The notes: generated from the sequence alone by a model not told the origin. Shown: positions 30,721 through 43,063, counted from the stretch's first letter. The stretch: 64,000 nucleotides of DNA from Aedes albopictus (GCF_035046485.1 NC_085138.1:268937694-269001693); one strand, 5' to 3'. Made by a program: numbers and translations.

Positions 30721-31194
30721 AAAAGAAATTTCTAAATTCTGTTCTAAATTCCTCTGGATTTTTCTCTTTTTTTCCTGGAGCTGTATGAGAAAGAGTTTTC
30801 TCAACATTCTGTTTGGAATTCTATCAGACGTTTCGCTAGGACTTCAATTAGAAACTCCTCTATCAATCTTTGCAAAATTATCTTCCAAAGCGGATACAAA
30901 AGATTACGTCTGCAGGTTTACAGGGCAAGTCATCATTGGCTTTCTAAGAAATTTCGCAAAAAAATCAATCAAAAATCTTCATAATATTTTCCTTTTTTTT
31001 GGAAGTTCATCCAAAAACACCTAAAATTATGCACAGATTCCTTCAGAAATTTTCATAATCCACCAAATCGCAAACAAAGTCTCGAACAATTTTATGTTAA
31101 ATCCTGTAAATTACTGATTACAAATTCTTGAACGACTAGCGGCCCGCAGTCTCTTTCTTAAATTCAATTTTGGCCCACGAAGGCAGTAGGGCTG

Positions 31195-32316
31195 AAGACC
31201 ACTGCCTTAGAGGAATCCCTGAAGGAATTTCTGGTTTATTTCTGGAGGAATTCCTGGTGGAATTTCTGGAAGAATCCGAGAAATAACTCCTGAACGGATT
31301 TCTAGAGGAATCCCTGGAGTTCAAATTCATGGATTATTTCCTGGATGAAATCTGCAAGAATTTCCGGAGGAATCCCTTGGAAAAATTCCTATGGAATTTC
31401 CTGAAGAATCTCCTGTAAGAATATCTGCAGCAATCTCTGAAGGATTTCCTGCAGAAATTCCTGGAGGAATGCTGTCGGAATTTCCGAAGAAATTCCTGGA
31501 GGGATTCCTTGATCAATTTCTGAGGAAATTCCTGTAGGAACTTCTGAAGAAATACCTGGGGTAAATCTTGGTGGAATTCCTGGAGGAGTCCCTGGAGAAA
31601 TGCCTGGATGAAATCCTGGAGGAATACCTGGGATAATTCCTGGATTAATTCCCAGAGAATTTTTTAGGGGAATTTCTGAAAGAATCATTGGAGGATTTCC
31701 TGGAAGATTCCTGAAAAAATGCTTGAAATTTCTTAAGGAGCCCCTGGAGAATTTCCTGGAGCAATTGCGGTTGTAATTTCTGAAGGAATTCCTATATGAC
31801 TTCCTGGAGGACTTTCTGAAGGAATTCCTGGGGTATTTCTGAAGAAACCTCTTAAGGAATTCCTGGAAAAAATCTTAGAGAAATTCTTGGAAAGAACCCT
31901 GGAGGAATCCCTGGAGGAACTTCCGGACAAGTTCCAGTCGGAATCCCAGCAGGAATTCCTGGACAAATCTCTAAAGGAAACCTCAGGAAAATTCCATGAA
32001 ACTATTCATGGAAGAATTCCAGGAGGAATCCCACAATCAATTCTTTGAGGAATCCTCCAATGAATTCCTGGAAGAATCTCTAGAGGAATTCTGGAAGGAA
32101 TTCATGGAAAAATTTCTGAAGAAATTCCTAGAAAAAATCCTAGAGGAATTTCTGGTGGAGTTCCAGGAGAAATTTCCTGAGGAATTTCTAGAGGAATTTC
32201 AGGAGCAATTTCAGAAGGAATTTCTGGAAGAAGTACTGGATTTTCTGGAGGAATGTGTGGAGAAGAAATTCCTGGATTAATTCTTGGAGAAAACCCTGGA
32301 AGGATTTCATGAGGAA
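31195..32316. repeat. GGAATTCCTGGAGGA degenerate minisatellite
   Basis: Over 1.1 kb of degenerate 12-18-bp units around GGAATTCCTGGAGGAATC, running into the assembly gap. Gly/Pro- and Glu/Phe-rich frames on the two strands (31389-31688 minus, 31996-32280 plus) are by-products of the repeat, not collagen-like genes. Confidence 0.85.
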
Positions 32317-32816
32317 NNNNNNNNNNNNNNNNNNNNNNNNNNNNNNNNNNNNNNNNNNNNNNNNNNNNNNNNNNNNNNNNNNNNNNNNNNNNNNNNNNNN
32401 NNNNNNNNNNNNNNNNNNNNNNNNNNNNNNNNNNNNNNNNNNNNNNNNNNNNNNNNNNNNNNNNNNNNNNNNNNNNNNNNNNNNNNNNNNNNNNNNNNNN
32501 NNNNNNNNNNNNNNNNNNNNNNNNNNNNNNNNNNNNNNNNNNNNNNNNNNNNNNNNNNNNNNNNNNNNNNNNNNNNNNNNNNNNNNNNNNNNNNNNNNNN
32601 NNNNNNNNNNNNNNNNNNNNNNNNNNNNNNNNNNNNNNNNNNNNNNNNNNNNNNNNNNNNNNNNNNNNNNNNNNNNNNNNNNNNNNNNNNNNNNNNNNNN
32701 NNNNNNNNNNNNNNNNNNNNNNNNNNNNNNNNNNNNNNNNNNNNNNNNNNNNNNNNNNNNNNNNNNNNNNNNNNNNNNNNNNNNNNNNNNNNNNNNNNNN
32801 NNNNNNNNNNNNNNNN
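32317..32816. other. Assembly gap (500 N)
   Basis: Falls inside repeat sequence, which probably caused the assembly break. Confidence 0.99.
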
Positions 32817-33400
32817 AACGTTCTATACTTTATAGAAAATGTACCGGTAAAACATAATATTTTCTCATTAAAAGTGGAATTTTGTACCAATGCATATGCT
32901 GCATAAAAACTAAAAGTGTACCTATAATAAATTAAATATTGCTCCATAGAAAAATTAAATTACACCATAAAAAAAATTAAATTTCACTAGATATAATATG
33001 AATTGCTCCATGAAAAATAGGAAATTCTCCATAGATTGCATATTATCATAATTCAAACTCGGCAGTGCTGAATTGCTTTACTTTGTACTACTTTAGTGAT
33101 GCAGATGTTTAAAGTTATGGAGAATTTTCATTTTATCATGGAGCAAATCATATTTTCTGTGGTGCAATTTCAATTTTTATGGTACAATTTATTTTTTCTA
33201 TGGAGCAATATTTAATTTATTATGGGTACAATTCCATTTTATAATGGAGCATTTGCATTTTTTATGAAGCATTTGTATTTTGTTATGGAGCAGTTCAGTA
33301 TTTCTATTGGTACAAAATTGCACTTTGAATGAGAGATTGTATGTTTTACCGGTACATTTTCCACAAAGTATGGAACGTTTACAATTATTTATGGGCAACA
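32817..33400. mobile_element. AT-rich inverted-repeat element made of TATGGAGCA units
   Basis: ACGTTCTATACTTTATAGAA...TGTACCGGTAAAAC (32817 on) pairs with GTTTTACCGGTACA...AGTATGGAACGTT (33350-33383). Units of ATGGAGCA-AT-rich-TTTTTATGG recur every 25-35 bases from 33120 to 33490. The left end lies in or at the gap. Confidence 0.65.
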
Positions 33401-33768
33401 TTACACATTTTTATGGAACATATATGTTTTTATGTGATATTATGTTTATTCTTTAGGGAGCGCTTTTTGATTTTTTAAATATGGAGCATTTGCAATATGT
33501 TATGGTCGCAACAACCTTTGCCAAAAAGTTTTAACCTAGACCCCTCGTACCCAAACAGCGAGATTTTGTCACTCTTATAATGCCTTTGTATGCTAGATGT
33601 AAAACACCATCAGTCTGTAGCTGTCGTGGTGCGATTGGCCTAACATTTTAGAAGGGTTAAAAGAAAACTTACATGTCTTTGACAGATTTTGGCCCACTGA
33701 ATCCAAATCCAGGCTGAGATTTGCTCTAACGTGTTACAATTTACCCCATGATTTACCCCAATATCTCC

Positions 33769-34090
33769 GATTAGCCTAGTGGTTAAGGCTATAGATCGCC
33801 AAACCGGAGACGACGGGTTCGATTCCCGTTCCGGTCGGGAAAATTTTCTCGACTCCCTGGGCATTGTGTATCATTGTACTTGCCTCACAATAGGCGCCAT
33901 CCACAAATTACGTAACGTTCTAGGGGGAGGGGGGGAGTATGACCAAGCGTTACGGCCTATACAAAAATTTTAGGGTTTTCATACAAAAAAGCGTTATGGA
34001 GGGGGGGAGGGGGGTCGAAAAATTTAAGTTGAAGCGAGGCAGACCAAGTCCCAGTGGGGACGTAGAGTCATAAAGAAGAAGAAGAAGATC
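33769..34090 (+). mobile_element. tRNA-derived SINE, second family, interrupted
   Basis: Head: GATTAGCCTAGTGGTTAAGG with B box GGGTTCGATTCCCGTTCC; body to CTTGCCTCACAATA at 33892; tail resumes at about 34021 (AAGTTGAAGCGAGGCAG, CAAGTCCCAGTGGGGACGTA) and ends in (GAA)n at 34075-34090. The middle is replaced by the element at 33893-34020. Confidence 0.75.
33893..34020. mobile_element. Short G-rich MITE-like insertion in SINE
   Basis: GGCGCCATCCACAAATTACG...AACG-TTCTA-G-runs...AGCGTTATGG-G-runs. Resembles the GTCCATAAA-type elements in layout (inverted pair around G/C runs), but the right terminus is unclear. Confidence 0.5.
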
Positions 34091-34425
34091 TAAATTTTTT
34101 ATTCAATTGTTATTACATCAAAAATTCTGGAGCACCGAGTAATCGGTTGTTGAAATCAACTACAGAGGTGATCACTGAGAGCTCAGCTGTTGAGAACTTT
34201 ATAGTTCGACTATCGAGCACTTCATTAAACATTACGTATGAAGACAACAAGTTTATTTGAAAGTCTCGAGTGTTTGTCATGAACATTAGCAAGGCACCAT
34301 TTTTATTGTGCAAGCCCTCGAAGTTCAAATTCGATAAAATATTTATTTGTGGTATAAATTTGACGATCAGATCTGATAGGGAAGCGGAACCATCTCGACA
34401 GGGTTTCAATTTTGGGCACTACTCC

Positions 34426-37400
34426 ATCCCAACAAACAATTGGAAGTCACAAACAAGCATACATGCTGAATTGTTGCTCAATAATGGTAATCATAGATGA
34501 ACTAAAATTAAGCTGTACACAGTACTTTTTGGATGATTCATCAGTTGAAAAAGCAGTCATGTTCTACCTACCACAACGGTATAAAAAATGATAAGCTAAA
34601 ACACTTTTCAAAAGTTTAACAAAACAATTTTCGACTTTCAATTATTCCTTTTCAAAATTGTTCAACAAGACCTTTATCTGCTTCTTATTCAGCTAATTTA
34701 TTTGTAAGCACATGTTTCTATACGATGTGCTTTCACATGTCGAATAAGCGCTTTCATTCCATCATATTCCGATTCAAAGACTAAGTTTTCCAGACAGCAG
34801 TTTTAAAGCTGGATAATGATTTTGTAATTTTCACTCGATCTCGGAAATTTTCTCGGATAAGACAATCTAGTCATCAAATAACCAGCATTTCATACGAAAC
34901 ATAGAATAGATAATAGAAGTACCCAACTAACAATCACTCATTTAACAGGCACCTTTATGACGAATTAATTCAGCATAATGTTGAATAACATTTGAATTAT
35001 TTTCACGTACAACCTATGTTCGGATTTTGTTCACACAAATTTGGAGAAGTTATAAAGCATCATGTTGTGCACCAACTTATTTTTGTTGTTGTTGAAGCGT
35101 TTAACAAATATACAGGAAAGCTGTTATTAAACATTGGTAAAAATGTCTGAAAATAAAAAAAGGGCAAAAATGTTGAACTCTCACGAGAGTAATTATTTAC
35201 TCTCATGTTGAGAACACCTATTATGAAATAAGAATTACATATAAAATTACCTAAATCCGGATTAGAACTCGAGACCTGTCGATTGCCAGCCGTATGCCTT
35301 CCTATCTGCGCCATCCTAGAGATGGTGAGTTGCAGCACCCAAAGCAAAACATCATCTTCCCTTAACTCAATAATGATCACTCCTGAACTAGTGTTCAGCA
35401 GTGGTGAATTAGCACAGCACGTGGTAATCAACTGAACAACGCCTTATACTTCAACAGCTGTTCAGCCCAAAACACGTGTTTTCCATTCTGATTTCGCAGT
35501 CAGTATTTTTATCGCACGGTGAGAAAACTTGTATCGAATACGGCCAAAAAGTGTTTATCCTTATTGCAGATATTGTTTCCAGACGTACTAATTGCGAAAT
35601 AAATATGTTTTTTTTATTATTAAATATCGATCTTTAAAATTGTATGACAATATGTGGTGCGGTATGGTCTTCGACATGGTGCATTCACAGCATCTGTTCA
35701 GGTAATCTACTCATGCTCAGTCGAAGATCCGTTAAGCAATTTTTTTTGTTTATGCTTTTGTCATGGAATCTTGATATTATGTTCAATAAACAGTGCATAA
35801 GGATGTTTAGGGATCAAGTTAGGGATACTTATAATGTGTCGACTTCTGAAAGCTGTTTGGTTATCTAGGTGACTGTGGGAACAATATTCAGTAAACACGA
35901 CAGCACTGAAATGTCAAATGCTTCGATCCAAGCTTTTCGTACAATCGAACTGCTGCGGAAGGTAAAAAATATAATAATCAAGATACAAGATATCTTGTTA
36001 CAGACTAATAATAAAAAATAAATGCCTCATTTTTACGTTGATTACGTCTCTTGTCACTCAATGTTAAGCTTCATAATTCTATTCAGTTTTATGTTATGTG
36101 GTTCGAATCACAACAACGATTGTTTAAAATATTGGTTCTTTAATAACTTGGTTGTCTAAACAGTTTTAGCCATGATTTATCCCATTATCCGAACAAAGTT
36201 CCGAGTCAAACTATGACGGGCTGAAGGCGTTTATTTGACAAGTGAAAAGCTGTTCAGGAGCATATGCTTCTCGATACATCAGCTTAATAAGATGCAGACA
36301 AATCATTGTTGATACCGATGAGGAAAGTCGAACATTGACTACTTTCTCAATTGAAAAATGATTTAAACAGTAATGTGTAGAGCATAATTTTAGTTCAGCT
36401 ATCATTACCATTATTAAGCAACAATTCGGCAAGCTTGCTTGTTTGTGACTTTTAATTGTTAGTTGGGTACCTTGTAATATAATGCGCATGAACACGCGTT
36501 TTGGACTGAAAAGCTGCTGAAGGGTAAGTCGTTGTTCAGTTAGCCATAAGGTGCTGTACTAATTCACCACTGCTGAACAGAAGTCCAGGTGTGATCATCA
36601 TTCATGTTCATGTTGAGTTCATGTTTTGTTCGGCGTGCTTTAATACACCATCTCTATGGTGGCGTAGATAGGAATGCATACGGCTGGCAATCAACAGGTC
36701 TCGAGTTCGAATATGGATTTAGGTAATTTTATGTGTAGTTCTTATTTCATAATAAACGTTCTTAACATTAATTCAAATTAATTACTCTCGTGAAAAATAT
36801 TATTATAATTATCTTTATTATCGGGATTTACAGCCAGGGTCTGGTTCATCTCCGAGGGATAAACCGTGTGAATTACCAACTATTATTGTTGCTGCATAAG
36901 CGTTTAAGAGAGGTTTCCTCCAAAAGTGTTTGCTCCATAAGCTAGCTGTTAAGGTTCAAGCATCCGTCATCATTTTTCGGAAAATGAAAAGCAGGTTTTT
37001 CTCTCAAAACAAAAGTTTTTGCCATGAAAATTTATTCACTGCATTCCATTCTTCATGTGGAATACAGTGAATACATTTTCATGACAAAACGTTTTGTTTC
37101 GAACGAAAAAACTGCCTTCAAATGTTTGATGATGACGAATTGTTCAACGTTAAGCAGCTACTTTTGTAAGTAGGGTACTTTTGAAGTAGGGTAAACATTT
37201 TTACTTATATTTGTCATAGCTTAATAAAAGCTTTTCCGAATATTTGTTAAACGCTTTTTACATCAAACAATTAAGTTAACACACAACACTATACTTTAAG
37301 GGCCCATATAGCCGAGGCGGTAAACGCACGGGTATTCAGCATGACCATGCTGAGGGTGACGGGTTCAATTCCCGGTCGGTCCAGGATCTTTTCGTAAAGG

Positions 37401-37735
37401 AAATTTCCTTGACTTCCTTGGGCATAGAGTATCTTCGTGCCTGCCACACGATATACGCATGCAAAATGGTCATTGGCAGAGGAAGCTCTCAGTTAAAAAC
37501 TGTGGAAGTGCTCATTGAACACTAAGCTGAGAAGCAGGCTTTGTCCCAGTGAGGACGTTACGCCAAGAAGAGGAGAGAGGAGGACAACACTATACTTTAT
37601 AAATTTTCTAAATTTTTGTGGACAAAACCCGTACAAAGGTTGTAGTTGAAAATAGTTCAAATGTTATACAGCATTAAGCTGAATTATTTCCTTATTATTA
37701 TTCTTGTTGAATGAACGATTGTTAATTGGGATATT
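34426..37735. mobile_element. Cluster of large inverted repeats (CCCAACTAACAATC ends)
   Basis: Three arm pairs: CCCAACAAACAATTGGAAGT at 34427 against GTTAGTTGGG at about 36465; CCCAACTAACAATCACTC at 34921 against GTTAATTGGG at about 37730, extending through ACATTTGAA and GCGTTTAACAAATAT; and 35175-35480 against 36480-36795 (TCTCGAGTTCGAA region, about 320 bp). Pairs one and two are interleaved, so more than one related foldback element has been inserted or recombined. 36825-36880 holds a LINE 3'UTR-like piece. No gene. Confidence 0.6.
37299..37583 (+). mobile_element. Complete Feilai-type tRNA SINE with 16-bp target duplication
   Basis: tRNA-like head with A box TAGCCGAGGCGGTAAACGC and B box GGGTTCAATTCCCGG, body CTTGGGCATAGAGTATCTTC and AACACTAAGCTGAGAAGCAG, tail GACGTTACGCCAAGAAGAGG. 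ACAACACTATACTTTA flanks both ends (37283-37298, 37584-37599). The name Feilai rests on recall of the Aedes family. Confidence 0.88.
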
Positions 37736-37827
37736 ATGTGGCATCTACAAATATACAAACGCACAGACAATTATTTGTACTTTTAAAACATATAACTGTA
37801 ATTTTTAGAAAGCTTAAATCTGGAAGG

Positions 37828-38080
37828 GCGCAAATAGCCGAAGCGGGTATTCAAAAAAAACTATGCTGAGAGTAACGTGTTCAATTCCTGGCCCATCCAG
37901 GATTTTGTCATAATGGGAAATTTCACTGGCGTCCTTGGGTATAGAGTATCTTGCGGTACACGAGTGAAAAATGGTCATTGGCAGAGAAAGCTCTCAGATA
38001 ACTGAAGAAAGGCTAATGAAACAGTTGAGAAGCAAGCTTTGCCCTAGTCAGAACGTTACACCAAGGAGAAGAAGAAGAAA
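37828..38080 (+). mobile_element. Diverged Feilai-type SINE
   Basis: GGGCGCAAATAGCCGAAGCG through GTGTTCAATTCCTGGCCC to GAACGTTACACCAAGGAGAA; same layout as 37299-37583 with many substitutions and small deletions. Confidence 0.75.
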
Positions 38081-38099
38081 CTAGAAATAATTTCCATTG

Positions 38100-38995
38100 C
38101 CAGACGTCATTTAACAAATCATAAACTAGGTGGCGGTATAGTATACAAATTACGGGTGGTGCGTTGGTCTACCCTTGGCTCTGTCGTCAAATTTTCAATT
38201 AAACCTTTAAATCGGTGGTGGATGGGAATGAGTGTTTTAGTAGAATCAACTGTTTAATTTTATTCGTTGTTTCGACACCGAAACTAAAACAAGTCTAGAA
38301 AGCCGAAACTATTGCCCGTTGTGGAGATTTATAGATTCCGACGCACAAAAATTATTAAGCTCATTTTTCAGCGTAGGTACATTATAAATGTTTGTTTTTA
38401 ATGCAAAACTTTTGCAAATGTGTACTTAACAACGCAACGTAAAATATTCACCAGAACGTGGTCTGTGTTTATATCTGTGGGCCCGCGCAAGAAAAATCCA
38501 CGCAACTAATTTTTGCGCAGGAGTCTAAATAGATGGAATCTCCGCAATATCTTTAATAACAATTGAACCAGTGTAACAAGTAGAAAAAATAGCCACAGAA
38601 TGTCAATGTCGTGAGTGTTCGTGTGATCAACATCTAGTTTACCACGCCCTTACAGCGTCAGACCGGTCCTACAAGAGTCAAATCAATTTTCATATCCAAA
38701 ACAAAACATCCACAACAAAATGTATATTAAAAAAAATGGATAAATACATCTGAGGAATGAGATACGATAAATTAATTTATTGGCTACAGCGCCATTGGAG
38801 ATCTAATTTCTCAAACATCTACTGTGTAACATTTAATATGAGCCATTTTACGAAGTGACAACAATGTTGATGATGATATTGGTTTTTACGGGTTATTGGA
38901 CACTACTTCCTGTCAAAATTCATTCATAAAATCGGCTCGTAAAATGGACTATTGATACTTGTGTAGTGTGTTGTACACTCACGCTATATAGAAGC
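38100..38995. other. Intergenic, no gene seen
   Basis: 38125-38145 resembles an end of the CTAGGTGGCGGTA MITE family; the rest is unassigned. Confidence 0.35.
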
Positions 38996-39251
38996 CACAG
39001 ACAAACAGACGTAACACTCAGATAATTCCCATCGTACACCGATTTAACGGTCTATTTGAAAATTTGATAGTTGGCTACCTGGCCCCCCGTAGCGCTCACA
39101 TCGTTTTTGTTCGAGTTTGACGATTGCACACTACCGCCACCTAGTTGATGGTTGGCCAAACTCAGTCCTTTTAGTGTTGGGCGAATATGTTTCCAAGACC
39201 ATGATTTGAATCGAAAAACGTTCGAAGTGTTACGTATGTGTGCCTGTGTAG
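38996..39251. mobile_element. MITE (CACAGACAAACAGACG ends)
   Basis: Left end CACAGACAAACAGACGTAAC, right end GTTACGTATGTGTGCCTGTG. Interior contains the reverse complement of CTAGGTGGCGGTAGTG. Same family as 11872-12862. Confidence 0.7.
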
Positions 39252-39261
39252 AAACATTTAC

Positions 39262-39515
39262 CCCAGAGAAACAGACGTAACTCTTAGAACAAATTTCATT
39301 GAAAAACATCGTCATCAAAACATAACCGCATAATGCTAAACGTACTGTACTTGGCCGGGCAATCACTAGGTGGCAGTAGTAAGCAAACGTCAAACAGGAG
39401 CAAAAACAACGCCAGCGCAGCGAGTGGTCAATCGACCTACTACCGAAAATTTGAATCAATCGTTAAAAAAGTGATCAATGAGAAGCGAGTGGAGTGTGAC
39501 GTCTGTTTCTCTGTG
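39262..39515. mobile_element. MITE (CAGAGAAACAGACG ends), neighbour of same family
   Basis: Ends CCAGAGAAACAGACGTAACT and GTGACGTCTGTTTCTCTGTG; CACTAGGTGGCAGTAGTAAG inside, opposite in orientation to the copy just before it. Confidence 0.7.
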
Positions 39516-39519
39516 CGTT

Positions 39520-41396
39520 TACCTTTACGTTAATGAATAATGCCAACGATTAACGCATTTACAATTTGAGCTTTTACGTTACGAAACACAGCGTTGACTT
39601 TTCGATACACGGTGATCGCCACTAAAGGGGTACCAGTGCACTGTTTTGTGATTACTTTTTTATTCTAGCATGGTATGAGTACCTCCTACGCCCCTACGTT
39701 TATTCAATTTCAAATATATACGATTTAAGCATCAATTGTTTCTGTTTTTGTTATGTTCACTCCCAACAATGAAAAAAGAACAAAATAGCACTTATTATCT
39801 TTGCTTTCGATAGGATGAAAACAGGAACACTTTGCTTCATATGGCTTTTGTTCCTCTATTTAACGATAGAAGTTTGCGCGCATGATAACGACTAGAACGG
39901 AAACAATCGATGATGTAATCGTTTAATATTGAGTTGATTATGCAAAATTTTCGATTTCCTTTGTATGTGACTCTTGAAGTTTCTGAATGTCACCTCTTGA
40001 ATATATTGACCAACATATCTGCTTAACATGATTTAAATAAATAAATGGTTATTATTGCATAAAGCCTTGTACTACATTGGGAACAGGTACCATTCAAGTG
40101 AAGCGACTTTGGAAAAGGTATTTAACCGATAACGATTGATTATATGTCTGTAGGCCAGGACCCAACACTGAAGTCACAGATTTGGCTTTCTAACTGCAGT
40201 GGACACTGGCTTCAACAAAAGAGTTTACGGTATGCAGCTATACAGGCAACATCCTTAAACTCGACTTCAAGAATGGCTTTAGGGTAAGTCAATCAATGAT
40301 GATGCATACTAAGCTGGTGGAGGTAGTTAACGGACAACACTCTTCTAGAACGCTTTCTACCTGATAGTCTTGCTCACATATTCATATTCAACACGAGACA
40401 TAATCGAATGCAGGATTTAAAACAAACTTGATAAACCCTCGCACAAAGCAAAGTCATCACCACCATTATTGAAAGGCAAGAAATACCCATCCGCAACGGA
40501 AAACTTGTTTTCAAATCAACTCATTCATGGGAATAGCTATAGCTGAATATATTCAACTATCAGCCTTCGACCAACAACTAAAATCACACATCTGAGAAAC
40601 CCAGATATTTCAGGAATCACCACACTCTCACTTCCTGTCTACACCGAACCGTTTCACAAAATTAATCACTATAATCCAATTAAATTTCATCGGAGGCTAA
40701 CCTTAGGTTCCTATAAAAAAAACTGTGACCGTACAGGTCGATGATTTGTTGTGAACTGAAACGTAAATCTCGGCCGCTTGCAAAAGTAAGTTCTCGTGCA
40801 GCATCAGAAATACCGGTCTCAGCTCAGCAGCAGTTGGGTCTTCCTCTCTCTTCTCCCATTTGTGTCGCCTTAGCTGACTGGATTTTGAAGTTCGTCGTTA
40901 TTGATAATGGTTTCTCATCGTGAGGTGGATTTGGCGCATAGAACCTAGCTCGTTCCGAGTTAGCCAGATGATAACCTGTCACGGATTGTCTTATACAAAT
41001 ACATAAAGTTGTTGATAATTGAACAGGCAAATGTAGTTGCTGAAATTTGTTTTCATTTTAGCATCTGTAGACAAAGTGGTGCAAAATGCATCTAAGAATC
41101 TAATAGAGTTTACTCTTGAGACTAGAGAGGTATTGTTTTGAAATTTGCAGTTACATAGCACCCAAAGAGTTAGCAATTGTCCTATACAGTTTTCTGTTAA
41201 CTTTAATGTAATCGTACAAAATGTTGAAAAAAATTCAAGAATTATTCAACATTATTATATTTCTCGGAAGAATAATTATATCAGCTAGTTGTGTATTCTC
41301 ATGAGTTAATGCCAAAGATACGCTTACGATAGATTCATTTACTTAAAGAAGCCAACTATTAGAAAGGTGTAAGTACCAGGTACGGTACGAGCATCC
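39520..41396. other. Intergenic; one orphan exon-like segment
   Basis: No gene assembled. 40200-40282 has an acceptor (TTTCTAACTGCAG), an 83-base frame reading WTLASTKEFTVCSYTGNI and a good donor (AGG then GTAAGT), but no partner exons. 40710-40760 has a TATA-like run (CCTATAAAAAAA). Confidence 0.25.
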
Positions 41397-41397
41397 T

Positions 41398-42660
41398 CAG
41401 GGAAAATAGGGTAACCAACCCAGGAGGACCTTTGGTCGTAGGCTGACAGGGAAGTCGAGTTTGCTTCTGCAAGACTGAGATTCTTTTATCCAAACCAGAA
41501 GTGGCTCACAACAGCGTCTGTTCCCCATGTTAGGGAGACTGATGAACGTCCGTGCGCCAGTGCCTCTAAGCAGGTATGGCATGCTCCTCAGTGTGAGTGC
41601 AAGTGTGCGCGGTTTTAATATGAAAATGAGCTGCACTTTGCACATTTTCAGTACGACATGCCGTCCCTGCCTCTAAGCTCAATTATGCACCATGGTCCTT
41701 TGAAAAGTGAAGTGGTTGGTGTTTGACTCTGCGAGTCAGGTGAGTAAAAGAATTACAGCGGAAAGTCAACAACATAGACCAATAAGCACCCAAATACTCA
41801 CTGATGCACTGAAAGACCGCGGGTTCAGCGCTGCAAGGGGCTGTCCATAAACCACGTGGTCATTTTTTTTTGGGACTTTTCAAACCCCACCCCCCCCCCC
41901 CCCCCCCGTGGTCATGAGTCCATACAAAATTTTTTTTTTGTCTATACAAAATGGTCATCGGCCGAACCCCCCCCCCCCCCCACTCATCACCACGTGGTTT
42001 ATGGACGGCCCCCAAGAGGTGTGCTGGACAGAATCCATTGTGCGAACGTTTAGATGCAACACACACTAGCTGGGAACAGCTTTTATCATGCTGGGCGATT
42101 TGCTGAGACGCGTGCACAGCCTACGTCCCGGAAGAACTACTAAGGACGCATTCTACACGTGGTTAATAAGATCATTTTAAATACTCAGATAGGCTTGGAG
42201 GAGGAATGTAGACCGACGATTATAAACTTCAACGCCCACCAGTTGACGAACGGAAAAGGTCTCCAACTGTTAGATGCTGCCGGCTCCAAGAACACTGCCA
42301 TACGTAGTACCTTTTCCAGCACAGCCTCACTTATCGTTACAGCTGGAGGTACAACGGCTTTGTACCACGAACCGAAATCTGCCGAGCCTCTTTTGATGGT
42401 CGAACGTGAGGGGATTGAAAGGTTTAGGTAGCACTTCGACAAGCACCTGAATGTCGTTGAGAACGTAGACACGGAAGACCAAGGCAACGGAGGAAACGAT
42501 TACGCCAGCAGTGCAGCAAAAGATGGGCATGATCCAACTCCCATGCTGAAGGAAGTTAAGGATACGTCTTATCAGCTCAAAATTAACATAGGATGATATC
42601 ACAGTGGAATCAAGATTTTTTCTAAACCATGCGGGATAATCTGTTCAACAGACACCTGAA
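41398..42660 (+). pseudogene. RTE LINE fragment: 5'UTR and degraded endonuclease
   Basis: 41398-41660 is the reverse-orientation counterpart of the RTE 5'UTR near 56330-56420 (GACCTTTGGTCGTAGGCTGACAGG). 41790-42060 reads DALKDRGFSA and EVCWTESIVRTFRCN across an inserted MITE. 42190-42600 keeps pieces such as EEECRPTIINFNAHQLTNGKG and a short ERFR region, then decays. Many frameshifts. Confidence 0.7.
41837..42012. mobile_element. PIF/Harbinger-like MITE with CAA target duplication
   Basis: 176 bp, ends GGGGCTGTCCATAAACCACG and CGTGGTTTATGGACGGCCCC. CAA at 41834-41836 and 42013-42015 is the 3-bp duplication; removing the element restores the RTE reading CTGCAAGAGGTGTGCTGG. Two C-runs of 14-18 lie inside. 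Confidence 0.85.
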
Positions 42661-42970
42661 CAGGGAGGTCCAGCTAGTGTGGGGTTAAGGATTGTCTTCT
42701 ACAACAAAAGTAAAAACCAGGACTACTTCTACCTTGACTCACTAAACAACATTCCCGTGTTTGCCAAACCCTTCTTCTACCCGGAACCACCAAGAAGGCA
42801 TTGCTTCAGAGAGGGGCTAGTGCATATCGCACCCTCAAGATTAGCTGCGTAGCCTGCAGCAACGTACATCGATGACTCGCTTTGGGGAGTCCATCAAGGT
42901 GGCATGCTGGTGCTAAGCCAGTTTCCCGAGTGCTCCTCACCACTGCCTTTGTCATCGGAATACATTCTCA
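42661..42970. other. Unassigned sequence
   Basis: Relatively GC-rich, perhaps further LINE debris, but no motif I can name. Confidence 0.3.
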
Positions 42971-42971
42971 A

Positions 42972-43063
42972 TAAAGCGATAAAACTGTTTTGACCAAATT
43001 TGGAGCATTTTCCCATAGTTTTCATAGGGTGACGCCAGAACAAATCGTTTTATTGCTTTATCT
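42972..43063. repeat. Small inverted repeat
   Basis: AATAAAGCGATAAAAC pairs with GTTTTATTGCTTTAT about 60 bases on. Confidence 0.5.

Noticed and set aside
31389..31966. Gly/Pro-rich collagen-like frames
   Set aside because: Direct translation of the GGAATTCCTGGA minisatellite; frames exist on both strands.
37299..37400. Possible genuine tRNA genes (here and near 29160, 33769, 47500)
   Set aside because: They have A and B boxes but are followed by SINE bodies, A/G-rich tails and target duplications, and do not fold as a full cloverleaf by eye.
39052..39459. 135-codon minus-strand frame
   Set aside because: Spans two adjacent MITE copies of one family; no coding signal.
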